The notes beneath the pieces were generated by a model. That model was not told the DNA's origin, searched no databases, and worked only from the letters and a program-made list of their open reading frames with translations. This document shows positions 57,352 to 64,000 of a stretch of 64,000 bases of DNA, piece by piece. The stretch covers positions 62,001 to 126,000 of the forward strand of contig JAEWVC010000091.1 in assembly GCA_023459275.1 (NCBI GenBank), in the 5' to 3' direction. The position numbers and the translations under genes were made by a program. Origin of the DNA: Bacillota bacterium (lineage in GTDB: Bacteria > Bacillota > Clostridia > Christensenellales > Aristaeellaceae). Numbering within the stretch: position 1 is the first letter of the stretch; each line of letters opens with the position of its first letter.

Positions 57352-58158
57352 TCATACCAGCTGCTCGGGGCCCTTTTGCTGCCGCCGCTGCTGCTCCTTT
57401 TTGTCCCTTTTCTTCTTCTTGCGCCGGCTCTGGGCGATGCTGGTATGCACCCTGCTGCGAAGCTCCCTGCCCCGCAAATACCCCAAGGCGTACCCTGCGG
57501 GCACGATCAGCACCAGCAGGGGGCTCAACCTTTCCACCGCCAGCACGGCGTGGGCGTTGCCGCTGCCCACCAGGCTGACAAAGGGCAAAATGAACATCCG
57601 GACGGCAAGCCGCACAATGTCCAGAAAGCCGATGGACGACGCGGTTTGGTAATACTTCAGCGCATCGCCGATCTCCGGCCTGCGCTGATAGACGGATACC
57701 CAACCCGGAAGCACGCCCAACGCGTAGGTTTGAAGCCGGGCCGTCACCGCCAGGATCAGGGCCAGAAGCACATAGGGCAGCGCGCCCAGCAGCGCTGTCG
57801 CAACGCCCTTCGCGGGCGTGAAGCATCTGGCTCTTTCAGAATCGGGCACCGCCTTGCCCTCCTCCTCCCGCTGGTACATGATCTCCCCGAACGCCGCGTC
57901 CGACTCCCCGTGGGATGCGCCGCTCATGTACAGCAAGCCGCCGCACATAGCAATCAGCGCAACGTTGGTGACCACGCGGAGGATGATGTTGTCAAACATC
58001 AGCATCGCACCGACCAGCAGGTAGATGATCACGGTCACCAGGGCGGTGCCGGCCACCCGCAGCGCGCGCTTGAACGTTGCCTGGTCCACCGCCCGGCCCG
58101 TCATCATGGGCTTTGTAACGATCTTTATTTTCTTTTTCCCTGTTGCGCTTTTTTGCAT
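57352..58158 (-). CDS. Polytopic membrane protein of unknown function
   Basis: 268 residues. A basic N-terminus precedes five or six hydrophobic segments (AGTALVTVIIYLLVGAML, IILRVVTNVALIAMCGGLLYM, GALPYVLLALILAVTA, LSPLLVLIVPAGYALGYL), and the C-terminus is extremely basic (RRKKKKRDKKEQQRRQQK). Possibly nucleic-acid or ribosome contacting at the tail, which is only inference. GGAAAGGAAC precedes the ATG. Between the folate cyclo-ligase and rsmD genes, same direction. Confidence 0.7.
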   Translation of the reverse strand: MQKSATGKKKIKIVTKPMMTGRAVDQATFKRALRVAGTALVTVIIYLLVGAMLMFDNIILRVVTNVALIAMCGGLLYMSGASHGESDAAFGEIMYQREEEGKAVPDSERARCFTPAKGVATALLGALPYVLLALILAVTARLQTYALGVLPGWVSVYQRRPEIGDALKYYQTASSIGFLDIVRLAVRMFILPFVSLVGSGNAHAVLAVERLSPLLVLIVPAGYALGYLRGRELRSRVHTSIAQSRRKKKKRDKKEQQRRQQKGPEQLV

Positions 58159-58182
58159 GCCCAAAGTTCCTTTCCGTACCCT

Positions 58183-58752
58183 TTATGCGGGCAGAGCCGG
58201 CGCAATGCCGCCGCCTGTGATAATCCATTGTACCAAATAATCCTTGTCCCCGCAAGGGACGGCGGGAACTACCTGCCGTTTAAGCACCAATGCAGCCCTG
58301 GAGCAGCTTGTTTTAGGCAGGTACCGGTCATAGTATCCGCCGCCGTTGCCCAGACGGCGGCCGTACCTGTCCACCGCCAATGCCGGGATCAGCAAAAGCG
58401 AGAGTTCTTCCGGCGGCACGGTCTCCGCTTCCTCTCCCGGTTCCTTGATGCTCCACCGGCCGGGACGCAAAAAAGCCGGGTCAAGCACCCGGCGGAATTC
58501 CATAAGGCCCGCTTCGTACGTTTTCGGCAGCGCCAGCGTTTTTCCAGCTTTAAGCACCGCATCCATCACAGGCCCGGTGTCCATCTCCCAGGGCATGCCC
58601 ACATAGCATCCCACCACGGACGCCCTTTGAAACGGTTCCCAGGCGGCGATATGGGAAGCGGCCAATAGCCCTTCGGAAAGCCGCTCCGCGGGCTGCGGCA
58701 GCGCCCGCATCGCCCTGCGCAGCGCCGCCTTCTCCTCATTCGTCATGCTCAT
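58183..58752 (-). CDS. 5-formyltetrahydrofolate cyclo-ligase
   Basis: 189 residues: KAALRRAMRALP, VVGCYVGMPWEMDTGPVMD, ALPKTY and the ATP-binding signature RLGNGGGYYDRYL. It returns 5-formyl-THF to the folate pool. The start overlaps the end of alr by 17 bases. Confidence 0.92.
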   Translation of the reverse strand: MSMTNEEKAALRRAMRALPQPAERLSEGLLAASHIAAWEPFQRASVVGCYVGMPWEMDTGPVMDAVLKAGKTLALPKTYEAGLMEFRRVLDPAFLRPGRWSIKEPGEEAETVPPEELSLLLIPALAVDRYGRRLGNGGGYYDRYLPKTSCSRAALVLKRQVVPAVPCGDKDYLVQWIITGGGIAPALPA

Positions 58753-59842
58753 AACGCCTTGTCACCCGGGCGGTGGGCGCCAGGAGCACCTCATAGCTGA
58801 TGGTGCCCGCCCACTCCCCCAACTGGTCCGCGGTGATTTCGCTTTTCCCCTGCCGGCCAAGAAGCACAGCCTCCGCGCCGGGCACGGCTTCTTGGATCCC
58901 CGTAACATCCACCATGGTTTGATCCATGCACACCCTGCCCAGGATGGGCGCGAACTTCCCGCCGATGAGCACCTTCCCACGGTTTGACAGCATGCGGTGG
59001 TACCCGTCGCCGTACCCCACGGGCAGAGTCGCCACCCGCATTTCCTTTTCCGCGGTAAACGTGCGGCCATAGCTCACCGTATCGCCCATTTCAATAGTTT
59101 TCACATGGACCGCCTCCGTCACCCAGCGCTGGGCCGGGCGCAGGGGCACCTCCGTTTTCACCGGCGGGCAGCCGTACATGGCAATGCCGGGGCGTACCAT
59201 GTCAAGGCGCGCCTTCGGGTACCGCAGCGCCGCCGCGCTGTTGGCGGCGTGGCGCAGGGTCCCTTTAGGAAGGATTTCGCACATGTGCAAAAACTTTTCC
59301 AACTGGCCAAGGGTGAACTCCTCCGTCTCCCCGTCCGCATCGGCAAAATGGGTGAACGCCCCGGTGAGCTTCACCCGCGGGGAGGCTTTCAGCGCGTTAA
59401 GCACCGCCTGCGCCTCAGCAAAAGAGCGTACGCCGATGCGGCCCATGCCCGTATCGATTTTCAAGTGGACAAAGGCGTCTTTCTTTTGGCGTTCGCACTC
59501 TTGCGCAAGCCAAAGGACCATCTCCGCCCGGCAAACGGTCTGGGTCAGCCCATACCGCACCGCGGCTTCGGCCCCGCCCCCTGAAAGCGCGCCGAAGATC
59601 AAAACCGGGGCCTCCAGGCCGCTTTCCCGAAGCAGCACGCCCTCCTCCGGAGTAGCCACCCCAAGAAATGATGCCCCCGCGGAAAGGGCGGCTTTCGCCA
59701 CCTTGACCATGCCGTGGCCATAGGCGTCCGCCTTGACCACGGCCATCAGCTTAACATCCGTTCCCACCGCGCCCTTCAGGGCGCGCACATTATCGCGGAT
59801 GGCATCAAGGTCCACCACCCGCTCGTTTTTACGGTATTCCAT
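58736..59842 (-). CDS. alr: Alanine racemase
   Basis: 368 residues of fold-type III PLP enzyme. The PLP lysine is in AVVKADAYGHGMV, the second catalytic Tyr in GDTVSYGRTFTAEKEM, and PGIAMYGCPP and RVCMDQTMVDVT are conserved. Supplies D-alanine for peptidoglycan. ATG preceded by AAGGCCGG. Confidence 0.95.
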   Translation of the reverse strand: MEYRKNERVVDLDAIRDNVRALKGAVGTDVKLMAVVKADAYGHGMVKVAKAALSAGASFLGVATPEEGVLLRESGLEAPVLIFGALSGGGAEAAVRYGLTQTVCRAEMVLWLAQECERQKKDAFVHLKIDTGMGRIGVRSFAEAQAVLNALKASPRVKLTGAFTHFADADGETEEFTLGQLEKFLHMCEILPKGTLRHAANSAAALRYPKARLDMVRPGIAMYGCPPVKTEVPLRPAQRWVTEAVHVKTIEMGDTVSYGRTFTAEKEMRVATLPVGYGDGYHRMLSNRGKVLIGGKFAPILGRVCMDQTMVDVTGIQEAVPGAEAVLLGRQGKSEITADQLGEWAGTISYEVLLAPTARVTRRYEHDE

Positions 59843-59866
59843 GAACCGGCCTTCTTTTACGATTAG

Positions 59867-60298
59867 TTACAGGTGGCGTACCTCATCCTGGGAAAGCAGG
59901 CGCACGCCATGGTCCGTAAGCACCTTCGCCGCCTTTTCGATCTCCTCCACCCGGAAGATGATCAATGCGTTCTTGCCCGCGTTCCTAACGAAGCTGTACA
60001 GGTATTCGATGCTGATGCCGTTTTCCGACAGCATTTGCAGCACCTTGGCCAGGCCGCCGGGCACATCCGGCACGGAGGCGGCCAGCACATCGGTCAGCCG
60101 CACGGTATAACCCGCCTCGCTGATAAGCTTCTCCGCCCGTTCATAGTCGGCCACGATCCCCCGCAGGATGCCAAAATTGGTGGTATCGGCGATGGACAGG
60201 GAAACCAGATCGATTTGGTGCTCCCCCAGCAGCCTGGTAAAGTCCGCCAGGCGGCCGGGCGTGTTCTCGATGAATACGGAAATCTGCTTGACGTACAT
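59867..60298 (-). CDS. Tandem ACT-domain protein
   Basis: 143 residues made of two ACT domains (QISVFIENTPGRLADFTRLL; SVPDVPGGLAKVLQMLSENGISIEYLY). Such proteins are commonly found beside paaK and iorAB in clostridia and probably sense an amino acid to tune aryl-acid metabolism. AAAGGAGGCGGG precedes the ATG. Confidence 0.88.
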   Translation of the reverse strand: MYVKQISVFIENTPGRLADFTRLLGEHQIDLVSLSIADTTNFGILRGIVADYERAEKLISEAGYTVRLTDVLAASVPDVPGGLAKVLQMLSENGISIEYLYSFVRNAGKNALIIFRVEEIEKAAKVLTDHGVRLLSQDEVRHL

Positions 60299-60421
60299 AA
60301 TCCCGCCTCCTTTATGGTGCCTGTGCTATTTGATAGTATACATGAAACCCGATGCCCGTAGAAAAGGAAATCTGATGTCCATAACGGTTCCGCCTGACAA
60401 GGAGCCGGAAGCGTGATGCCA

Positions 60422-60573
60422 ATGCCGGTTCCGCCTGCCAATTAGCCGCGAGGGATTTTTTCTGCCCGCTAAGCCGAGGCAGCGACGCATAGCAGCGCTA
60501 TGTGGAGCGGATGAGGCAACGCGGGCAGGAAAAAGATCCGCGGATATTGACAGGAAGGAACCGGAAGCGGCAT
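60422..60573. repeat. 152-bp imperfect palindromic element
   Basis: The left arm (ATGCCGGTTCCG..., CCGCGAGGGATTTTTTC, TGCCCGC) and the right arm read in reverse (ATGCCGCTTCCG..., CCGCGGATCTTTTTC, CTGCCCGC) match with small gaps around a centre GCATAGC-AGC-GCTATG. No coding content. It could be a MITE-like element or a long transcript-end hairpin between the ACT and paaK genes. Confidence 0.65.
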
Positions 60574-60580
60574 ACATACA

Positions 60581-61882
60581 TCACAGCTTCCGCCTGTCGA
60601 TCACCCGCTTGGCCTTGCCCTCGCTGCGGGGCAGGCTGCCGGGCTGGCAAAGCTTGACCTCCGCATGGATAAGGGCGCTGGAGGAGAGCTGCGCCGCCAC
60701 CTTACGCTCCAGCTCCTCCAAAGCCTTGACCGTATCCCCCACCAAATGGGGAGAAAGCTCCACCTGGACCTCCACCGTATCCATAGCGCCGGCCCTATCC
60801 ACCACAATCTGATAATGCGGCTCCACACCGGGCACCTGCAAAAGCGCGTGCTCGATCTGGGAGGGGAACACGTTCACGCCCCTAATGATGAGCATATCGT
60901 CCGTGCGGCCGGTGATGCGGCCCATGCGCACATGGGTGCGGCCGCAGGGGCATTTTTCGTCGGTAAGGGTGGTCAGGTCGTGGGTGCGGTAACGCAAAAG
61001 CGGCATGCCGTGCTTGGTCAGTGTGGTAAAGGTCAAATCGCCTTCCTGGCCGTAGGGCAGGCTCTCGTCGTTGGGGCCGATCACCTCCGGCAGGAAATGG
61101 TCCTCCCAGATGTGCATGCCCTTTTTCTCCAGGCATTCCATGCTGACACCGGGGCCCATGACCTCGCTCAAGCCGTACACGTTCAGGGCGTCGATGTGCA
61201 GCATTTCCTCAATCTTGTCCCGCATGGCCTCCGTCCAGGGCTCCGCGCCGAAGATGCCGGCCTTCAGTTTGATGCGGTCCAGGGAGATCCCCGCGTTTTG
61301 AAGGGATTCCGCCAGGTTCACGGCGTAGGAGGGCGTGCAGCACAGCGCGGTGGAACCGAAATCCTCCATCAGCATCAATTGCCTTTGGGTGTTCCCGCCG
61401 CTCATGGGGATCACGGAAGCCCCCACCCGCTCCGCGCCGTAGTGGGCGCCCAGGCCCCCGGTAAACAGCCCGTAGCCGTAGGCCACCTGCACCACGTCGT
61501 TTTTCGTGACGCCGGCGCAGTACATAGCCCTGGCCATCAGTTCCGCCCAGCGGTCGATGTCGCCGCTGGTGTACCCGGCCACCGAGGGTTTGCCTGTGGT
61601 GCCGCTGGAGGCGTGGATGCGCACGATCTCCGACTGGGGCACCGCGAACATCCCGAAGGGGTAGTTGTCCCGCAGGTCCTGCTTTTCGGTAAAGGGCAGC
61701 AGCGTGATATCCTCCACACCCCTGATATCCTGGGGGGTGATACCCTTCTCCTGCATTTTGGTCCGGTAGAAGGGCACATTCTCATACACCCTGCGCACCG
61801 TAGCCCGCAGGCGCTCACCCATCAGGTCCCGCAATTGCTCCCTGGGCATGCATTCCATGGTCTTGTTCCAATACAGATGCAC
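60581..61882 (-). CDS. paaK: Phenylacetate-CoA ligase
   Basis: 433 residues of adenylate-forming enzyme: HASSGTTGKPSVAGYTSGDID, VQVAYGYGLFTGGLGAHYGAE, GGNTQRQL, NVYGLSEVMGPGVSMEC, YRTHDLTTL and RITGRTDDMLIIRGVNVFPSQIE. Activates phenylacetate or a related aryl acid with CoA. It probably works with IorAB, which turns aromatic 2-oxo acids to aryl-acyl-CoA, the ligase then saving energy in reverse. The start is a GTG. Confidence 0.93.
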   Translation of the reverse strand: MHLYWNKTMECMPREQLRDLMGERLRATVRRVYENVPFYRTKMQEKGITPQDIRGVEDITLLPFTEKQDLRDNYPFGMFAVPQSEIVRIHASSGTTGKPSVAGYTSGDIDRWAELMARAMYCAGVTKNDVVQVAYGYGLFTGGLGAHYGAERVGASVIPMSGGNTQRQLMLMEDFGSTALCCTPSYAVNLAESLQNAGISLDRIKLKAGIFGAEPWTEAMRDKIEEMLHIDALNVYGLSEVMGPGVSMECLEKKGMHIWEDHFLPEVIGPNDESLPYGQEGDLTFTTLTKHGMPLLRYRTHDLTTLTDEKCPCGRTHVRMGRITGRTDDMLIIRGVNVFPSQIEHALLQVPGVEPHYQIVVDRAGAMDTVEVQVELSPHLVGDTVKALEELERKVAAQLSSSALIHAEVKLCQPGSLPRSEGKAKRVIDRRKL

Positions 61883-61996
61883 TCCACACCACGCCCCTTC
61901 TTTTGCTGCATATCACATCATGGAATGGCCGCGCCGGCGCCTTCGCGGCTCCGGACCGGATTGTGGCCGCCGCCCTGGCTGCCCTGCCTGGCCGCC

Positions 61997-62021
61997 GTAG
62001 GGCGGGGGCTTGCCCCCGCCG
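61997..62021 (+). repeat. REP-like palindrome
   Basis: GTAGGGCGGGGGCTTGCCCC then CGCCG, between iorB and paaK, which interrupts an otherwise co-directional cluster. Confidence 0.75.
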
Positions 62022-62061
62022 CGCTTGCCCCCTTTATCCGCCTTGCCGAAAGCAGGCCGCG

Positions 62062-62634
62062 TCATGCCGCGCCCAAATCAAAAGCCTTGATATTCGTCTC
62101 CAGCGTTTTGGGCGGCACACAGGCTGCAATGGCACTGTGCCATACATCCTTTTCCCAGGGCAGATGCTTCGATAGGGCCCCCAGCAGCACCAGGTTCACC
62201 GCCCGCTGGCTGCCCGCCTTTTCGGCCATGGAAAGAGCGTCCAGCTTTTGCGTGCGGCAGACCTCCTCGCTTGCGCAAAGAGGTTCCTCGGGGTATTGTG
62301 CCGTGCCGGAGATCACCGGCATGGGCAATATCCGCTGGGTGCTCACAATCAGCGACCCGCCGGGCTTCAAAAAGGAGATGGCTCTTGCCGCTTCCAATTC
62401 CTCAAAGGCCAGCAAATAATCGGCCCCGCCTGCGCAAACCAAAGGTGCGTGCACCTTTTCGCCCACCCTCACGTGGGTGATCACGCTGCCGCCCCGCTGG
62501 GCCATGCCGTGGACCTCGCTCACCTTCACGTCGCAGCCTTCCTCCAGGGCGATATGGCCCAGAATCTTGCTGGCCAGCAACGTGCCCTGGCCGCCCACGC
62601 CCACGATCACCAAATCGAACACGGGGTTTTTCAT
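62062..62634 (-). CDS. iorB: Indolepyruvate ferredoxin oxidoreductase, beta subunit
   Basis: 190 residues of the 2-oxoacid:acceptor oxidoreductase gamma/beta type: LVIVGVGGQGTLLASKILG, VKVSEVHGMAQRGGSV, LKPGGSLIVST. The start MKNPVF overlaps the iorA stop (ATGA). The open frame upstream belongs to another reading frame of iorA and is not used. Confidence 0.94.
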   Translation of the reverse strand: MKNPVFDLVIVGVGGQGTLLASKILGHIALEEGCDVKVSEVHGMAQRGGSVITHVRVGEKVHAPLVCAGGADYLLAFEELEAARAISFLKPGGSLIVSTQRILPMPVISGTAQYPEEPLCASEEVCRTQKLDALSMAEKAGSQRAVNLVLLGALSKHLPWEKDVWHSAIAACVPPKTLETNIKAFDLGAA

Positions 62635-64000
62635 TTGCTCTCCCTCCCCGCATGGATCGCCCCAAAGGGGCAGAGGCTTACGCAAAGCCCGCAGTCCACG
62701 CACAGCGCGGTATTGATGCGGATGCCGTTCTCGCCCCGCTCGATGGCCGGGCAGCCAAGCGACAAACACACGCCGCAGTTGCGGCAGTTTTCCACGGTGA
62801 CGGGCTTTGTTTTTTCCTTGATCAAAAGCGCGCAGGGCCGCCTGGCGATGATCACGGAAACCTCCTCCCGGGCGGTTTCCTCCCTGAGGGCTTTGAGCAT
62901 TTCCTTCTGGTCAAAGGGATCCACCACCCGGACGTGCTTCACCCCGCAGGCAGCGCAGAGGGCTTCCAGGTCAAGCTGCGGCGCGGGCTCGCCAAGGATG
63001 TTCTTGCCCGTGGCCGGGTTCTCCTGGTGCCCCGTCATGCCGGTGATGCGGTTGTCCAGGATCACAACCGTAATGGTGCCGCCGTTGTATACCGCGTCAA
63101 TCAGCGGCGTGATGCCGCTGTGGATAAAAGTACTGTCGCCCAGCACCGCCACGGCATGGCGGGAAAATTCCTTACCCTGCGCCTTTTCCGCGCCGAAGGC
63201 CATGCCCACGCTGGCACCCATGCACAAACAGGCGTCCAGCATGGAAAGGGGAGGCAGCGCCGCCATGGTGTAGCAGCCGATATCCCCCATTACGTTCAAT
63301 TTCAGTTTCTTCATGGCGTAGAAGGCGCCCCGGTGCGGGCAGCCGGGGCAGAGTACCGGCGGCCTGGCGGGCAGGGTATCGGCGCTTTCCGCGGGCACCT
63401 CCCGGCCGAACATGCCGCGCATGCGGCTGACGGAGAGCTCCCCCTGCAAGCCGGTGAGGTTCTTGCCCTCCACGGGGATGCCGAAGGAGGCCACCTGCTG
63501 CTCGATCACCGGCTCCAGTTCCTCGATGACCACCAGCCGTGCAACCTTTTCCGCAAACTCCGCGATCAGCTTTTTCGGCAGCGGATGCACCATACCCAGC
63601 TTCAATACGCTGGCTTCCGGCAGCGCCTCCTTCACATAGGTGTAGGCAGCGCCGCTGCAGATGATACCCAGGTCTGTTTTGGCCATTTCCACCCGGTTGA
63701 CGGAAAGGGTATCCGCATCCTCTGTAAGCGCCTTCATCCGCGCTTCCACCGTCACATGGCGCTTCCTGGCCATGCCGGGCATCATGACATACTTCATGAA
63801 ATCCCTGGCGTAAGGCTTGACGGGCACATCCTCCCTTTCCGAAACTTCCACGGCGGAGCGGGCATGGGCGATGCGAGTGGTCAGGCGCACGAACACGGGG
63901 GTATCGTACTTCTCGCTCAAATCATAAGCCAGCTTGGTAAAGTCCTTGCACTCCTGGCTGTTGCTCGGCTCCAGCATGGGGATGTGGGCGGCCCTGGCAT
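62631..64000 (-). CDS. iorA: Indolepyruvate ferredoxin oxidoreductase, alpha subunit (partial, N-terminus outside window)
   Basis: About 456 C-terminal residues are visible, starting ARAAHIPMLEPSNSQECKDF. The thiamine-diphosphate half has AVLGDSTFIHSGITPLIDA and LDNRITGMTGHQENP; the C-terminus carries two 4Fe-4S ferredoxin motifs, CRNCGVCLSLGCP and CVDCGLCVSLCP. It oxidises aryl pyruvates from amino-acid fermentation with ferredoxin reduction. Coupled to iorB. Confidence 0.95.
   Translation of the reverse strand, partial: ARAAHIPMLEPSNSQECKDFTKLAYDLSEKYDTPVFVRLTTRIAHARSAVEVSEREDVPVKPYARDFMKYVMMPGMARKRHVTVEARMKALTEDADTLSVNRVEMAKTDLGIICSGAAYTYVKEALPEASVLKLGMVHPLPKKLIAEFAEKVARLVVIEELEPVIEQQVASFGIPVEGKNLTGLQGELSVSRMRGMFGREVPAESADTLPARPPVLCPGCPHRGAFYAMKKLKLNVMGDIGCYTMAALPPLSMLDACLCMGASVGMAFGAEKAQGKEFSRHAVAVLGDSTFIHSGITPLIDAVYNGGTITVVILDNRITGMTGHQENPATGKNILGEPAPQLDLEALCAACGVKHVRVVDPFDQKEMLKALREETAREEVSVIIARRPCALLIKEKTKPVTVENCRNCGVCLSLGCPAIERGENGIRINTALCVDCGLCVSLCPFGAIHAGRESK

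Noticed and set aside
56884..58668. A 594-codon + strand frame
   Set aside because: Antisense to rsmD, the membrane protein and the folate cyclo-ligase genes; no motif.
60665..62419. A 584-codon + strand frame
   Set aside because: Antisense to paaK and iorB and crossing a REP element.

Overview
The window reads as chromosomal DNA of a GC-rich, endospore-forming member of the Clostridia. The evidence is the sporulation trio SpoIIGA, SigE and SigG at the left edge, strong AGGAGG-type ribosome binding sites with occasional TTG and GTG starts, and typical clostridial arrangements: ispH fused to ribosomal S1 domains, yicC-remA-gmk-rpoZ-coaBC, and an ACT/PaaK/indolepyruvate oxidoreductase cluster. 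No tRNA, rRNA, phage, transposase or CRISPR array was seen. The short REP-like palindromes suggest a gut lineage, but species cannot be fixed from this sequence. || Layout. 0-2.4 kb: sigG (cut by the window), sigE and spoIIGA. 2.5-4.4 kb: small regulator, small ORFs, a membrane protein, and the first copy of a structured repeat. 4.4-10 kb: LUD-domain protein, two CapA-type phosphoesterase paralogs, a 6S-like RNA, and a nucleotidyltransferase fused to a degenerate phosphomannomutase. 10.2-15 kb: hutP-cmk-plsC-ispH/S1-thiN. 15-17.4 kb: purC, a secreted phosphodiester glycosidase, an HTH protein. 17.5-20.8 kb: yicC-remA-gmk-rpoZ-coaBC. 21-28.8 kb: a catabolic cluster (argininosuccinate-lyase-like protein, amidohydrolase, two sugar permeases, binding protein, BadF-type kinase) divergent from an AraC regulator. 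29-31.4 kb: TetR-controlled ABC transporter. 31.6-35.9 kb: transketolase, phosphohexomutase, DUF2461. 36.4-40.4 kb: aroF behind a Tyr-rich leader-peptide attenuator, followed by a tightly coupled nucleotidyltransferase, a TGT-family enzyme and an ArmA/Rmt-like 16S rRNA methyltransferase. 40.5-45 kb: ABC-2 exporter with a 52-codon leader ORF, rsfS, nadD-yqeK fusion. 45.4-53 kb: membrane protein, cysteine desulfurase, DUF3343, ECF S component, TM1266-type regulator, S41 protease, PucR regulator, UgpC/MsmX-type ATPase. 53-56.3 kb: MacB-like permease and adaptor, a structured RNA, a coiled-coil protein. 56.3-64 kb: coaD, rsmD, membrane protein, folate cyclo-ligase, alr, ACT protein, paaK, iorB and iorA (cut by the window). 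|| How parts work together. SpoIIGA activates pro-SigE in the mother cell and SigG acts in the forespore. The sugar permeases at 23.6-26.7 kb have no ATPase beside them, and the lone UgpC-type ATPase at 51.6 kb is a plausible shared partner. The most notable segment is the four-gene unit aroF-NTase-tgt-rmt: a chromosomal relative of aminoglycoside-resistance G1405 methyltransferases, translationally overlapped with a TGT homologue whose substrate-pocket loop is altered, expressed from a promoter followed by a leader peptide and terminator. A second notable signal is a multi-hairpin repeat that sits, in both copies, sense-oriented in a 3' untranslated region directly before a hairpin.
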